Positions 35,217 through 44,635 of a stretch of DNA of 45,990 nucleotides are shown here, in pieces (the first letter of the stretch is position 1; every line of letters starts with the position of its first letter). A program made the translations under genes and the position numbers. Source of the DNA: Calothrix anomala FACHB-343 (lineage in GTDB: Bacteria; Cyanobacteriota; Cyanobacteriia; Cyanobacteriales; Nostocaceae); the NCBI RefSeq assembly GCF_014696435.1, contig NZ_JACJQG010000078.1, forward strand, positions 1 to 45,990, in the 5' to 3' direction. Under the pieces are notes generated by a model. It saw only the letters and a list, made by a program, of their open reading frames with translations, was not told the origin of the DNA and searched no databases.

Positions 35217-36569
35217 ATGATAGAGGAAAATGAACAAAATCTTAAAAATATTCTCCAGCAAAAACTCACACATTACCTGGAGAAGTTATCCCTGAGCCGA
35301 CAAAGCCAAAATCAGCAAGAAGAACTGACTAGCTTAAGCCAGTTAGCAGCCATATATGAACAATTATTTGAGTTTTCTCAAGCTTTACAATATTATAAGC
35401 TTTTATTTGCTCTATCTCAGCAAATAGATGCTAGTGATTGGCAAGAAGTTGCTCTCTACAACATCGGCAATTGTTACCTACAACTCTGCCAATATCAGGA
35501 TGCAATTAAATATTTTACACAACTACAAAAAATTACTTACAAAACAGGAAATAGAGTCCTACAAATATCAGCTATCTGGGGATTAGGAACTAATTATCAA
35601 AATCTTGGTAAGTATCCTCAAGCGATTGAATATTTTCAACAGCAGTTGGTAATTAGTTGTGAAATTGATGAACGGATTTATGAAAAAAGTGCTTTAGGTT
35701 CTTTAGCCAATGTTTATCAGTGTCTTGGAGATTATCAACAAGCACTGGATTATGGACAAAAGGCGCTCCTGATTGCTCAAGAAATAGAAGATATGCAAGC
35801 AATAGGGGATTCGCTTGCTAATATTGGCGGAATTTATCTTCACTTAGAAAATTGGCAAAAAGCTATTATTTATTGTCATCAATCACTTTTGATTGCTAGA
35901 GAAATTTCCCATCAAAATCTTGTAATGATTAGTCTCCACATTCTCGGTCAAGCACATAAAGAGATTGGAGACTATGAAAAAGCAATGGAATTTTTGCGAA
36001 CATCTCTAGAGATTTCTGCAAAGATTGGCGATCAACGAGTCCGCAGTGCAATTTTGCAAGGTTTAAGTGATGTCTGTAGTCAACTAAATTTACTACAGCA
36101 AGCAATTGAATACAATATAGAAGCTTTAAGCGTTACTCGCCAAACAAAAAATAAATTAGGCGAAGCCTCTGCACTAGCTAAGATAGGTGCTATATATCAA
36201 AAGTTAGAGAGAAACGATCGCGCTTTAATCTACTATCAACAATCTTTAGAAATTGTGCAGGCTCTGGGAGTTAAACACAGTCAGCAGAAATTACTATTTA
36301 AAATCGGTCTTATCTATTATTATGACAGTAAATTCTATGAATCTAGGGATTATTTACAATCTGCGCTTGTGATTGCTCAAGCTAGAAAAAATAATTATGA
36401 AGAAGCGCAAATATCCCTGATGCTCAGTGCAAATCTGCAACAGTTAAACCGTTATCAAGAAGCAATTTATTATGGCTATCAATCCTATAGACTTTATAAG
36501 TCTTTAGGAGACGAAATCCAAGCAGCACAAATGTGGCAATTTCTCCACAAATTAGGAGCTAAATTTTAA
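35217..36569 (+). CDS. Tetratricopeptide-repeat protein
   Basis: 450 residues composed of about ten 40-residue TPR units of the long LGN/Rapsyn-like type (repeated LANVYQCLGDYQQALDYGQKAL-like segments). This predicts a superhelical protein-binding scaffold. There is no catalytic domain, signal peptide or membrane helix, and the partner is unknown. The coding sequence is more A/T-rich than its neighbours. It stands alone. Confidence 0.92.
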   Translation: MIEENEQNLKNILQQKLTHYLEKLSLSRQSQNQQEELTSLSQLAAIYEQLFEFSQALQYYKLLFALSQQIDASDWQEVALYNIGNCYLQLCQYQDAIKYFTQLQKITYKTGNRVLQISAIWGLGTNYQNLGKYPQAIEYFQQQLVISCEIDERIYEKSALGSLANVYQCLGDYQQALDYGQKALLIAQEIEDMQAIGDSLANIGGIYLHLENWQKAIIYCHQSLLIAREISHQNLVMISLHILGQAHKEIGDYEKAMEFLRTSLEISAKIGDQRVRSAILQGLSDVCSQLNLLQQAIEYNIEALSVTRQTKNKLGEASALAKIGAIYQKLERNDRALIYYQQSLEIVQALGVKHSQQKLLFKIGLIYYYDSKFYESRDYLQSALVIAQARKNNYEEAQISLMLSANLQQLNRYQEAIYYGYQSYRLYKSLGDEIQAAQMWQFLHKLGAKF

Positions 36570-36615
36570 TTTAGTTCATGCTAATGCCCATTTAAATTGC
36601 ATAACTACTAATAAA

Positions 36616-36665
36616 GGCAGTCAACAGTCAACAGTCAACAGTCAACAATCAACAATCAACAACCC
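36616..36665. repeat. AGTCAAC/AATCAAC heptamer array
   Basis: About six tandem heptamers, the complement of the TTGACTG type at 27905. CCTTGTCC nonamer pieces follow at 36738-36760. Confidence 0.85.
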
Positions 36666-36767
36666 TCATGATGGATTGTGCAACTTCAAAGCAGAATATA
36701 GCAATCCGTTGACGAGTTACAAACACCTATCTTCGTTGTCCCCCTTATCCTCCTTGTCCTTTTTGTG

Positions 36768-36928
36768 GGGAGCATCCCAAATGTGCAAAAACGCCCTCAC
36801 CCTATAAGGGTGGGGCTAGAAATATGAAGCCTGCCTTCGCAGGCTATCAAACTTTTAGCCTGCGAAGGCAGGCTTTGTTGGTATAGCAATACCCTTCTAG
36901 GGTATTGCGTCAAAATTGGGATGCTCCC
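36768..36928. mobile_element. Complete 161-base MITE with target duplication (copy 2)
   Basis: Terminal repeats GGGAGCATCCCAA (36768-36780) and TTGGGATGCTCCC (36916-36928) are perfect over 13 bases. The 8-base direct repeat TTTTTGTG lies on both sides (36760-36767 and 36929-36936). The interior matches 1-138 almost base for base. Confidence 0.88.
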
Positions 36929-37004
36929 TTTTTGTGAGCATGGGAAAGAGAGATTTTCAAGTTTGGTTATGATACCAATTTGAAAAAATAATGGGACAGA
37001 TGGT

Positions 37005-37059
37005 AGGGGCATGGCATTGCCATGCCCTCTAGAATATTAGGGTGGGCAATGCCTACCCT
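37005..37059. repeat. Two adjacent palindromes
   Basis: AGGGGCATGGCATTGCCATGCCCT (split over 37005-37028) and AGGGTGGGCAATGCCTACCCT (37039-37059). Both belong to dispersed hairpin families, and they sit just after the SLH-like gene, where they may end its transcript. Confidence 0.65.
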
Positions 37060-37073
37060 ACAGCAATATATTA

Positions 37074-37388
37074 TTATTGAGTCTGCTGTTGTTTGGGTAA
37101 TTGCTGCGGATCTTCCGTGGGTTTAAATCGGGGAAATAAAGCAGGTGGTGTAGCTTGACGAAACGCTCCACAATAGTGCATAGTCATCACTGCTTTAAAA
37201 GCCCAATGATCTGAGGGTACATCGCTAAAAGGATTGGGTAAAGTTTCTGCCTTATTTTCAATGCAAGCATTAATTACTGGATTGGATTTAGCCGCTTCAT
37301 TATTAATCGATTCTTGAGCTTGTACAGGTTTAAAAAAACCAATATTAGCAACTAATAAAACTGACACCAAAATTTTTTTATGCATCAT
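37074..37388 (-). CDS. Small secreted protein with a single SLH-like motif
   Basis: 104 residues. A cleavable signal peptide (about 1-25, ending PVQAQ) is followed by a spacer and one partial S-layer-homology motif, NPFSDVPSDHWAFKAVMTM. The tail is Pro/Gln-rich. Full SLH modules are longer and usually triplicated, so this is a short or reduced relative. It probably acts in the periplasm or outer envelope; the function is unknown. Confidence 0.75.
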   Translation of the reverse strand: MMHKKILVSVLLVANIGFFKPVQAQESINNEAAKSNPVINACIENKAETLPNPFSDVPSDHWAFKAVMTMHYCGAFRQATPPALFPRFKPTEDPQQLPKQQQTQ

Positions 37389-37645
37389 ATAAAGCCTAAA
37401 TAAATTTAGAATAAATCTGCTTGTTTATCTAACTTAAATTGATAAGTTTTGGCTGCGAAACTCCAAAATTAACAGAGTTAACATAGAGTAATATCAAGGT
37501 TATTCCAGGCAAATCATTATTAAAACTCTATTAATTGTACCAAGCTTTACTATATGCCTATTGGTTAGAAAATATCGTTCTTAAACTAGATGAACAATAG
37601 CTTAACTATAAGCTAATTCTAAACTATGAGCTAAGTAAATAAATT

Positions 37646-37912
37646 ATGGTGCAACAAATTAGATCTAATCAACCACAATACGTTTGCATGATTCCGATTG
37701 AGAGCCTAACAGGTAACCAAGAAGAAGAAATTATGACTTTTGGTGTATCTCAGCATAAAGTTAAAAGAAAAGCTGAACAATTATTAGCATCTACCTATGG
37801 TTGTAATTCTGCACAAGTTCAGGAATTGATGTTGCTAGCAAAAATTGAACTGATTACTCCCTGGTGTACGCCAACTCAACCAACACAAGATGAATTAGGT
37901 AGTTCCAACTAA
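37646..37912 (+). CDS. Small hypothetical protein
   Basis: An 88-residue soluble protein with a Gln/Glu-rich centre, a helical KVKRKAEQLLASTYGCNSAQVQELM segment split by a turn, and a Pro/Thr-rich tail. There is no signal or known motif. The start is preceded by TAAGTAAATAAATT and has no clear Shine-Dalgarno sequence. It is probably real, given an intact frame in an otherwise stop-rich region. Confidence 0.55.
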   Translation: MVQQIRSNQPQYVCMIPIESLTGNQEEEIMTFGVSQHKVKRKAEQLLASTYGCNSAQVQELMLLAKIELITPWCTPTQPTQDELGSSN

Positions 37913-38108
37913 ATATACTATCGCTTTTTTGTCCAGGGGGCAGGGAGCAGGGAGAGAAAGAAAATATCATCTCCTAAATTGGATATTTTATTTTCTGGAA
38001 GTCCCTGATACTCAACTCGAAAAGCGATCGCTTAAGTTTAAACTTGAGGATAAAATTGTTGAGCTTGTTCTCCCACACTTTCACGAAAATTGTGAGTTTT
38101 TCGCCATC

Positions 38109-38546
38109 ATGCAAATATTTAAAACTCTCCTCCGGGTTCGTCACTACGAAATGGATGCCCTTGGACATGTCAACAACGCTGTCTACCAAAATTACCTAGA
38201 ACAAGCAGCGATTGAACATTCAGAAAATTTGGGTTTAACCTTCGATGTCTACCGCGAATCAGGTGGTGTATTTGTGATGCGCCGAGTAGAAATTGATTAT
38301 CTGCGTCCAGCCGTTGCAGGTGATACTTTAGAAGTTACAACATGGTTGCGGGAAATACGGGGTACGCGTGCTTTCCGCAAATACGAAATTCGTAAACAAG
38401 ACCAAGCAGATTTGTTAGTTACAGCCGAAGCACTTTGGGTGTGGGTAGATGGGAAAACAATGCGTCCAAGACCAATTCCCAGTCTGATATTAGATAAATT
38501 TCAACAATCTCGCAATCAGGAGTTTAGCCCTACATTTCCGGGATAA
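38109..38546 (+). CDS. 4HBT-fold acyl-CoA thioesterase
   Basis: A 145-residue hotdog-fold thioesterase of the YbgC/FadM type. RVRHYEMDALGHVNN contains the catalytic Asp, and AVYQNYLEQA forms the hot-dog helix. It hydrolyses an unidentified acyl-CoA; in cyanobacteria related enzymes act on DHNA-CoA for phylloquinone. The start is set at ATG 38109; the longer frame to 37929 is encoded by repeats and non-family sequence. Confidence 0.9.
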   Translation: MQIFKTLLRVRHYEMDALGHVNNAVYQNYLEQAAIEHSENLGLTFDVYRESGGVFVMRRVEIDYLRPAVAGDTLEVTTWLREIRGTRAFRKYEIRKQDQADLLVTAEALWVWVDGKTMRPRPIPSLILDKFQQSRNQEFSPTFPG

Positions 38547-38719
38547 TTTAATTATATTTCTGGAAAAAATATTAGACTTTTTCGCCTTTACTATGTAAAT
38601 TTGATACAGTTAGTAAAATCAATCCCGATAGTCGAGATAATGATGTGAAATATACAACATATCAAGCTGTAGTCACACCACTCAAGATTATGCCAGTAAA
38701 TTCAGATTTCCAGGTCAAG

Positions 38720-38968
38720 ATGATGGAGCAAAACCAACAAGAAGAAAGAGAAACTGCGGCGCAAGAGTTTGAAGCAGCCTTGGATGAATTGGAGGAGATT
38801 TTACAAGACAAGTTTCCTGAAGCTAAAACCAAGGGCAGTTTCTATGATGGCAGCGTTAGTGATGCCCAACTAGCACAAGAAGAACAAGATTTAGCATCTA
38901 TTGATATCGCCGCCTTTGAAGATGCAGTGGCAGATATTGAGCAATATTTAGCCGAACGCTACCGATAA
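38720..38968 (+). CDS. Small acidic hypothetical protein
   Basis: About 82 residues, rich in Glu/Gln/Asp and strongly helical (EFEAALDELEEILQDKF, FEDAVADIEQYLAERYR). I chose ATG 38720 because AGG lies 5 bases before it; ATG 38690 or GTG 38645 would add 10 or 25 residues. It ends 9 bases from the opposing methyltransferase gene. I do not recognise the family. Confidence 0.6.
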   Translation: MMEQNQQEERETAAQEFEAALDELEEILQDKFPEAKTKGSFYDGSVSDAQLAQEEQDLASIDIAAFEDAVADIEQYLAERYR

Positions 38969-38977
38969 ATGCGCTAT

Positions 38978-39757
38978 TCATGCATTTTTTTGCCGTTGGG
39001 CTTCGTATAACATTAAAGCAGCTGCGATCGCCACATTCAAAGACTCTACGCCTGGACTTAGAGGAATTTTTACTTGCCGATCTGCCATTGCGGCGATTTC
39101 TGCTGATAAACCAGCACCTTCATTGCCCAATAAAATCAAACTAGGTTTGCGCCAGTCTACTTCCCAGTAAGTTAAAGTTGCACTGGGTAAGGTGGCGATG
39201 ACTTGCATACCCGCTTGCTGACTTGTGTGAATTGTCTGTGGTAAATTTTCTGTCACTGCCATTGCTAGACGAAACCATTGTCCAGCAGAAGCGCGTAAAA
39301 CTTTTGGGTTATCTAAATCGACACTATCCCCACTCAGCCATAATCCTGAAGCTCCAGCCGCCGCCGCAGTGCGAATAATCGTCCCCAAATTACCGGGATC
39401 TTGCAAAGTTTCCACGGCTAGGACAATACCATTCATGGGTAATTGGGAAGTGCGATCGCTCTTTTTGGCTGTGGCGACTACACCATCTGGTTGGACTGTC
39501 GTAGCGATCGCGGCGAGAACTTCCGGACTGACAATTTCCGCGCGATCGCAGCGCCTACAAGCCTCCTCCCACAGTCCAAAATGATCTGCTTGCCATTCTG
39601 GGGTACAACACACCGCCTGCAACGGATAATTCACAGCACAAGCTTCTTCCAGCAAATGCGTCCCTTCTAATAAAAATAGCTGCTGCTTGTGTCGCTCCTT
39701 TGCGGAGTGCAATTTGCGAATTTGCTTGACTAAGGAATTTTGTAAACTGGTCAACAC
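38978..39757 (-). CDS. SpoU/TrmH-family RNA 2'-O-methyltransferase
   Basis: 259 residues. An N-terminal substrate-binding domain (KQIRKLHSAKERHKQQLFLLEG) precedes the SPOUT knot. Its three motifs are LQDPGNLGTIIRTAAAAG, LILLGNEGAGL and IPLSPGVESLNVAIAAAL. It methylates a ribose in rRNA or tRNA; the exact target is not predictable. The start is GTG at 39757. Confidence 0.94.
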   Translation of the reverse strand: MLTSLQNSLVKQIRKLHSAKERHKQQLFLLEGTHLLEEACAVNYPLQAVCCTPEWQADHFGLWEEACRRCDRAEIVSPEVLAAIATTVQPDGVVATAKKSDRTSQLPMNGIVLAVETLQDPGNLGTIIRTAAAAGASGLWLSGDSVDLDNPKVLRASAGQWFRLAMAVTENLPQTIHTSQQAGMQVIATLPSATLTYWEVDWRKPSLILLGNEGAGLSAEIAAMADRQVKIPLSPGVESLNVAIAAALMLYEAQRQKNA

Positions 39758-39897
39758 GATTTTAGATTTTAAATTTTGCAGCCATTGCCTTCAGTCGCCT
39801 GACTTTAATCATCTGCAGTCAGCTTCCCTGGGTTTGCAACTGGCGATATCTTAGATTAATCCAAAATCGACAATCCGTCTTGAAAAGTTCAGATTGC

Positions 39898-39966
39898 CGG
39901 AAGCCGACGCTCCGACGCCAGTCGGCTCAAGTCGCCAAAGCCGCCCAAAGCGCTAGCTCGACTTTT
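39898..39966. repeat. G/C-rich mosaic repeat
   Basis: GGAAGCCGACGCTCCGACGC, then CAAGTCGCC...GCCGCCCAAAGCGC. It is related to 42828-42866 and to common Nostoc intergenic repeats. Confidence 0.6.
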
Positions 39967-39986
39967 CGCAAAATCCAAAATTCATA

Positions 39987-40068
39987 TGCGGAACCCGGGA
40001 CTTGAACCCGGAAGCCTTGCGGCACTAGAACCTGAATCTAGCGCGTCTGCCAATTCCGCCAGTTCCGC
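39987..40068 (-). tRNA. tRNA-Leu(CAG)
   Basis: Acceptor GCGGAAC/GTTCCGC, long variable arm TGCCGCAAGGCTT, anticodon stem CTAGA/TCTAG and loop TTCAGGT giving CAG. T-arm CCGGGTTCAAGTCCCGG is canonical. CCA is not encoded. Confidence 0.93.
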
Positions 40069-40364
40069 TGGCAATTATTTACAATCGACAATTCCTAACT
40101 ATTACTCATTTATCTCTATTTGTCAAGTCATTGCTCCATCTGTTACGGAGTATAGAGTTTTGCCCCAGACAAAATTTCGTAGCGATCTTGTCAGAATAAT
40201 TTTTGAATTCCCCAAAAGCTTACCCTGAATAGTTTTGAGCCTTTACTACCCAGGCAAAACCACCTTTTATTGACCCCCGATTCCCCTACAAAATGTAGAC
40301 AAATCAAATCTTTACTGTAGAATCAAAACCAACTTCAACCCTTTAAAATTGACGTATTTATTCT

Positions 40365-40370
40365 GGAGGT
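40365..40370 (+). promoter_or_regulatory. Shine-Dalgarno sequence deciding the murA start
   Basis: GGAGGT, 6 bases before ATT 40377, is a strong ribosome site; none precedes the in-frame TTG at 40437. Confidence 0.7.
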
Positions 40371-40376
40371 AGGCTT

Positions 40377-41756
40377 ATTAATCCTTCTAGCAGCTTACCA
40401 GATGCCAAGTCCCCCCTTGAAGCAGACTCCGCAGTCTTGCAAATTTGGGGAGGGCATCCTTTGCGAGGTCATGTAAAAATTAGTGGGGCAAAAAATTCAG
40501 CCTTGGTAATCATGGCTGGAACCTTGCTATGTTCAGGCGATTGTCGCATCCGTAATGTCCCATTATTAGCGGATGTGGAACGCATGGGTCAAGTTTTATC
40601 AGCTTTGGGCGTGGGCTTAAGTCGGAATGGTGACATTCTAGACATCAATGCCAGGGAAATTACCACATCTAAAGCCCCCTACGAATTAGTTACCCAACTG
40701 CGGGCGAGCTTTTTTGCCATCGGCCCAATTTTGGCAAGGCTGGGAGTAGCCCAAATGCCATTACCAGGCGGTTGTGCCATTGGCGCTAGGCCTGTAGATT
40801 TGCATGTTCGCGGACTGCAAGCAATGGGAGCCGAAGTCCAAATTGAACATGGTATTTGTAATGCCTATGTTCCTGGCAGCAATGGCAGATTAAAAGGAGC
40901 CAGAATTTACCTGGATACTCCCAGTGTGGGAGCAACAGAAACATTGATGATGGCTGCTACCCTAGCGGATGGCGAAACCATCATCGAAAATGCTGCGCGG
41001 GAACCGGAAGTAGTCGATTTGGCTAATTTCTGTAACGCAATGGGAGCCAAAATCCAAGGTGCTGGTAGCAGTACCATTACCATCGTCGGTGTGAATAAGT
41101 TGCATTCAGTCGAATACAGCATTATTCCCGATCGCATTGAAGCTGGTACTTTTTTAGTCGCCGGTGCAATTACACGCTCAGAACTGGCTCTCTCTAGCGT
41201 GTGTGCCGATCATTTAATTCCCGTAATTGCCAAATTACGCGATATTGGCGTGACTATTATCGAGGAAGGAGCAAATTCCTTACGGGTTCTCCCCGCCACT
41301 AGCCTCAAAGCTACCGATATCGAAACTCTACCCCATCCCGGCTTTCCCACAGATATGCAAGCGCCGTTTATGGCCTTGCTGACTTTGGCAGAAGGTGACA
41401 GCCTAATCAACGAATCTGTGTTTGAAAATCGCTTGCGTCATGCTTCTGAGCTGAACCGCTTAGGCGCAGATATTCGCGTCAAAGGCAATACAGCCTTTGT
41501 TCGAGGAGTGCCGATGTTATCAGGCGCACCAGTATTAGCTACAGATTTGCGGGCATCCGCAGCTTTAGTTTTAGCTGGTTTAGCAGCAGAAGGCACAACA
41601 ATAATACAGGGATTGCACCACCTCGATCGCGGCTACGATCAACTGGATCTGAAGTTGCAGCAATTGGGCGCAAAAATCTTGCGAGTCAATGAACCAACTA
41701 CCAATGCAGAACTGACTCCCAGCCCTAACAACTCGGCTGCATCGATAACGACATAG
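40377..41756 (+). CDS. murA: UDP-N-acetylglucosamine 1-carboxyvinyltransferase, probable ATT start
   Basis: The first committed step of peptidoglycan synthesis (enolpyruvyl transfer to UDP-GlcNAc). It has about 459 residues. [20 protein letters not shown] opens the fold, the active-site Cys lies in [13 protein letters not shown], and the EPT domain ends with [11 protein letters not shown]. The reading frame before the TTG codon at 40437 encodes [19 protein letters not shown], which matches Nostoc MurA N-termini as I remember them. No ATG, GTG or TTG occurs there; ATT 40377 sits 6 bases after GGAGGT. Confidence 0.9.
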   Translation: MNPSSSLPDAKSPLEADSAVLQIWGGHPLRGHVKISGAKNSALVIMAGTLLCSGDCRIRNVPLLADVERMGQVLSALGVGLSRNGDILDINAREITTSKAPYELVTQLRASFFAIGPILARLGVAQMPLPGGCAIGARPVDLHVRGLQAMGAEVQIEHGICNAYVPGSNGRLKGARIYLDTPSVGATETLMMAATLADGETIIENAAREPEVVDLANFCNAMGAKIQGAGSSTITIVGVNKLHSVEYSIIPDRIEAGTFLVAGAITRSELALSSVCADHLIPVIAKLRDIGVTIIEEGANSLRVLPATSLKATDIETLPHPGFPTDMQAPFMALLTLAEGDSLINESVFENRLRHASELNRLGADIRVKGNTAFVRGVPMLSGAPVLATDLRASAALVLAGLAAEGTTIIQGLHHLDRGYDQLDLKLQQLGAKILRVNEPTTNAELTPSPNNSAASITT

Positions 41757-41763
41757 TTTGGTA

Positions 41764-41780
41764 GGTGGGCAATGCCCACC
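41764..41780. repeat. Palindrome GGTGGGCAATGCCCACC
   Basis: A perfect 7-base stem directly after murA, similar to the hairpins near 37039. There is no T-run. Confidence 0.65.
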
Positions 41781-41868
41781 CTTACTAAATCGTTATACTA
41801 GCTTTAGGGAGGCTGTTTATCTAATTAACAGCGTTCCATAATGCTATTATTTTCAAGCTCGTTACACC

Positions 41869-42741
41869 ATGTCATTCTTCAAAACGCCGCTCATTGGTTT
41901 AAAAGCTGACTCCTTTCGTCATCCCTTAGACTTGGAAGCTACCAAAACTCTCAAGCAAATACCAGGTTTGGATATGATGGTACGGAATTGGCTAGGGCCA
42001 ATGGCAGAGCAGGTTTTCTATGTAGAAAATATTGCCTCCAGCGTGCTTGTGGGTGAAAATCAACTGCCAGATTTACACAAATTGTTGGTAGAAGCTTGCA
42101 AAGTATTAGATATCGAGCCTCCCCAGTTGTACGTTAGGCAACATCCAGCCCCTAACGCCTACACCTTTGCCATGCGGGGTCAGCAACCGTTTGTGGTATT
42201 GCATACCTCATTAATTGATATGCTGACACCAGAGGAAATTCAAGCAGTCATTGCCCATGAGTTAGGACACCTCAAATGTGACCACAGCGTTTACCTAACT
42301 CCAGTAAATTTATTAATCTTAGCCGCCACCATTGTTCCCAATGTAGGTGCAGTCATTGCCCAAGCTATCCAGACACAGCTTTTAGAATGGGTACGCTGTG
42401 CTGAGTTTACCTGCGATCGCGCCGCTTTACTAGCTACCCAAAATCCCAAAGTCGTCATGTCAGTATTGATGAAGCTGGCAGGTGGTTCCCCCACCTTAGC
42501 ACCCCAACTCAACCTTGATGCTTTCGTAGCTCAAGCCCGCGCCTACGATGATATTAGTAAAACAGAACTAGGCGAAATGGTCAAAGCAGCTCGCACCGCC
42601 CAATTATCTCACCCCGTACCAGTATTACGCGCCAGAGAAATCGACCGTTGGGCGAGTAGTAAAGAATATCAAAATTTATTGCACAATCACGGGCAGAAGT
42701 CCCAAGAAATTACCTCTAAAGGGGGATGGCGGAATTGGTAA
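41869..42741 (+). CDS. M48-family metallopeptidase
   Basis: A 290-residue HtpX/Ste24-like zinc protease. HELGH in VIAHELGHLKCDH and the third ligand in CAEFTCDRAALLA are present. A hydrophobic segment between them (VNLLILAATIVPNVGAVI) may dip into the membrane. The N-terminal FRHPLDLEAT stretch resembles that of cyanobacterial M48 relatives. The substrate is unknown. Confidence 0.92.
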   Translation: MSFFKTPLIGLKADSFRHPLDLEATKTLKQIPGLDMMVRNWLGPMAEQVFYVENIASSVLVGENQLPDLHKLLVEACKVLDIEPPQLYVRQHPAPNAYTFAMRGQQPFVVLHTSLIDMLTPEEIQAVIAHELGHLKCDHSVYLTPVNLLILAATIVPNVGAVIAQAIQTQLLEWVRCAEFTCDRAALLATQNPKVVMSVLMKLAGGSPTLAPQLNLDAFVAQARAYDDISKTELGEMVKAARTAQLSHPVPVLRAREIDRWASSKEYQNLLHNHGQKSQEITSKGGWRNW

Positions 42742-42866
42742 GTTAATAGTCAATGGTCAATAGTCCATAGTCAATAGTCAATAGCAGCAAACAAACTCTT
42801 CCATTCTTCTTTGCGTCTTTGCGCGCCAGTTGCTACAAGTCGGCGGAGCCGCCCAACGCACTGGCT
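42740..42866. repeat. Heptamers (AATAGTC) and nested palindrome
   Basis: AATAGTCAATGGTC-type heptamers are followed by a nested hairpin, CCAGT...CGGCGG-AG-CCGCC...ACTGG (42828-42866). There is no gene. Confidence 0.75.
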
Positions 42867-42915
42867 TGCCTTTTTGTGAGATTCTAAAAATATTTCACAT
42901 CTAGGCGAAAATCAC

Positions 42916-44016
42916 TTGCAACCAATTAACCTTTTTGAATACGAACAGCTAGCAACACAGCACCTCTCACAAATGGCGCTGGATTATTACAGTAGCGGCG
43001 CGTGGGATGAAATTACATTACGAGATAACCGCGCCGCTTTTGAACGCTGGAAATTACGCCCGCGTATGTTAGTTGATGTAAGCGATCGCAATTTAACTAC
43101 ATCTATATTAGGACAGCCCCTAGCACTACCTTTACTCATCGCACCGATGGCTTTTCAATGTCTAGCCCATCCTGATGGAGAAATCGCCACAGCCAAAGCA
43201 GCCGCTTCCGCAGGTGTTGGGATGGTTTTGAGTACTTTAGCCACGAAAACTATTGAAGAAGTCGCAGCCGTGGGGCAAAATTTTCCCAACGCTCTGCAAT
43301 GGTTTCAGTTGTATATACATAAAGATAGAGGTTTAACTCGCGCTTTAGTCGAAAGAGCCTACACCGCAGGTTACAAAGCATTATGTCTGACGGTAGATGC
43401 ACCTTTACTCGGACAAAGAGAACGCGATCGCCGTAACGAATTTTCTTTACCATTAGGTTTACAAGCTGCCAATATTGCAACTATCAAAGACTTAGATATT
43501 CCCCATGCCCAAGGGGAATCTGGCTTATTTACTTACTTTGCCGAACAACTCAACCCCGCCTTGACTTGGAAAGATTTAGCATGGTTGCAATCAATTTGTC
43601 CTCTACCCTTGGTAATAAAAGGTATCTTACGCGGAGATGATGCTATACGTGCAGTAGAGTGCGGAGTCAAGGCAATTATTGTCTCTAATCATGGTGGCAG
43701 ACAATTAGATAGTGCGATCGCATCTTTAGATGCCTTAGCAGAGATTGTCACTGCTGTAGATAATCGAGCTGAAATACTAGTAGATGGGGGTATTCGCCGG
43801 GGTACAGATATTCTCAAAGCCTTAGCATTAGGCGCAAAAGCAGTACTCATCGGCCGCCCAATTTTATGGGGACTAGCTGTGGCTGGAGAAGTTGGTGTAT
43901 CTCGTATCCTCACAATGTTAGAAAATGAGTTCAGCCTAGCTATGGCTTTGAGCGGCTGTCAAAAGCTACAGGATATCGATTCTTCTTTAATTACTCTTCC
44001 TCATGGCTCTAAATAA
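42916..44016 (+). CDS. FMN-dependent alpha-hydroxy-acid oxidase (lactate/glycolate oxidase type)
   Basis: Oxidises an L-2-hydroxy acid with O2 to the keto acid and H2O2. The 366 residues start with TTG 42916. The active-site residues of the GOX/LOX family are visible: Tyr24/25 (DYYSSGAWDE), Y133 (QLYIHKD), K235 (VIKGILRG), and H259 and R262 (SNHGGRQ). Heterocystous cyanobacteria have an L-lactate oxidase of this family thought to remove O2 near nitrogenase; the substrate cannot be settled from sequence. A tRNA-Leu gene follows. Confidence 0.93.
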   Translation: MQPINLFEYEQLATQHLSQMALDYYSSGAWDEITLRDNRAAFERWKLRPRMLVDVSDRNLTTSILGQPLALPLLIAPMAFQCLAHPDGEIATAKAAASAGVGMVLSTLATKTIEEVAAVGQNFPNALQWFQLYIHKDRGLTRALVERAYTAGYKALCLTVDAPLLGQRERDRRNEFSLPLGLQAANIATIKDLDIPHAQGESGLFTYFAEQLNPALTWKDLAWLQSICPLPLVIKGILRGDDAIRAVECGVKAIIVSNHGGRQLDSAIASLDALAEIVTAVDNRAEILVDGGIRRGTDILKALALGAKAVLIGRPILWGLAVAGEVGVSRILTMLENEFSLAMALSGCQKLQDIDSSLITLPHGSK

Positions 44017-44028
44017 TTAGAAAAGTAC

Positions 44029-44058
44029 TTGTCAGAAACCAAATGAATATATTATGAT
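44029..44058 (+). promoter_or_regulatory. Promoter of tRNA-Leu(CAA)
   Basis: TTGTCA (44029-44034), an 18-base spacer and TATGAT (44053-44058), placed 17 bases before the tRNA. Confidence 0.6.
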
Positions 44059-44075
44059 AGGAAAGTTGCATCCAA

Positions 44076-44159
44076 GGGCGGGTGGCGAAACTGGTAGACG
44101 CACCACACTCAAAATGTGGCGACCTTGCGGTCATAGGAGTTCGATTCTCCTCCTGCCCA
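44076..44159 (+). tRNA. tRNA-Leu(CAA)
   Basis: Acceptor GGGCGGG/CCTGCCC, long variable arm CGACCTTGCGGTCAT, anticodon stem CCACA/TGTGG and loop CTCAAAA giving CAA. T-loop TTCGATT is canonical. CCA is not encoded. Confidence 0.94.
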
Positions 44160-44635
44160 CTGTTAACAAGCTAAGTTATTAGCGCAAAGGATTTTCCACT
44201 AACTCTAGCATTCTGCATATAGTACAGACCTAAGGTATACACATATAAACCTAGGTTCCTTGATGCAGTTTTGGCAGTTGCTAAATATTTTTTCCTCAAA
44301 AGGAACTTAATTTCCGGGAAACGTGTCTATTGTCTTGTATGAAATAACATGAGTCAATATCCAAAGCTCAAACTGTAACTTTTAATATTCAGTAATTTGA
44401 CAAAATTCCAGTTATGGTTGAGCAAATGGAAGATTTAACCAGTAAATCATCACAACTTGCAAAATGTGCCATGAGTTTTATTGAGGTGCTTTATCTAGCA
44501 CTTAGATAATAATTTTGGTCAAATTTTATACTATTATTTTTGCGCCCAGCGAATATTTGTGTATAAAATTTACACAATAGATGCGTATTAACACTTGTAT
44601 TCTTTCCGTATTAAGAATGGGTTATGTGTTCAAAT
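44160..44635. other. Gap with no confident gene
   Basis: AT-rich. A 31-codon frame starts at ATG 44414 (VEQMEDLTSKSSQLAKCAM) and ends near 44509, with a GTGCT/AGCAC hairpin over its end. I cannot support it as a gene. Confidence 0.3.

Noticed and set aside
37929-38108. 60-residue extension of the thioesterase
   Set aside because: It starts in a GGGAGCAG repeat and is not family-like; ATG 38109 matches the hotdog-fold start.
44414-44509. 31-codon ORF
   Set aside because: Too short, with no ribosome site and no supporting motif.
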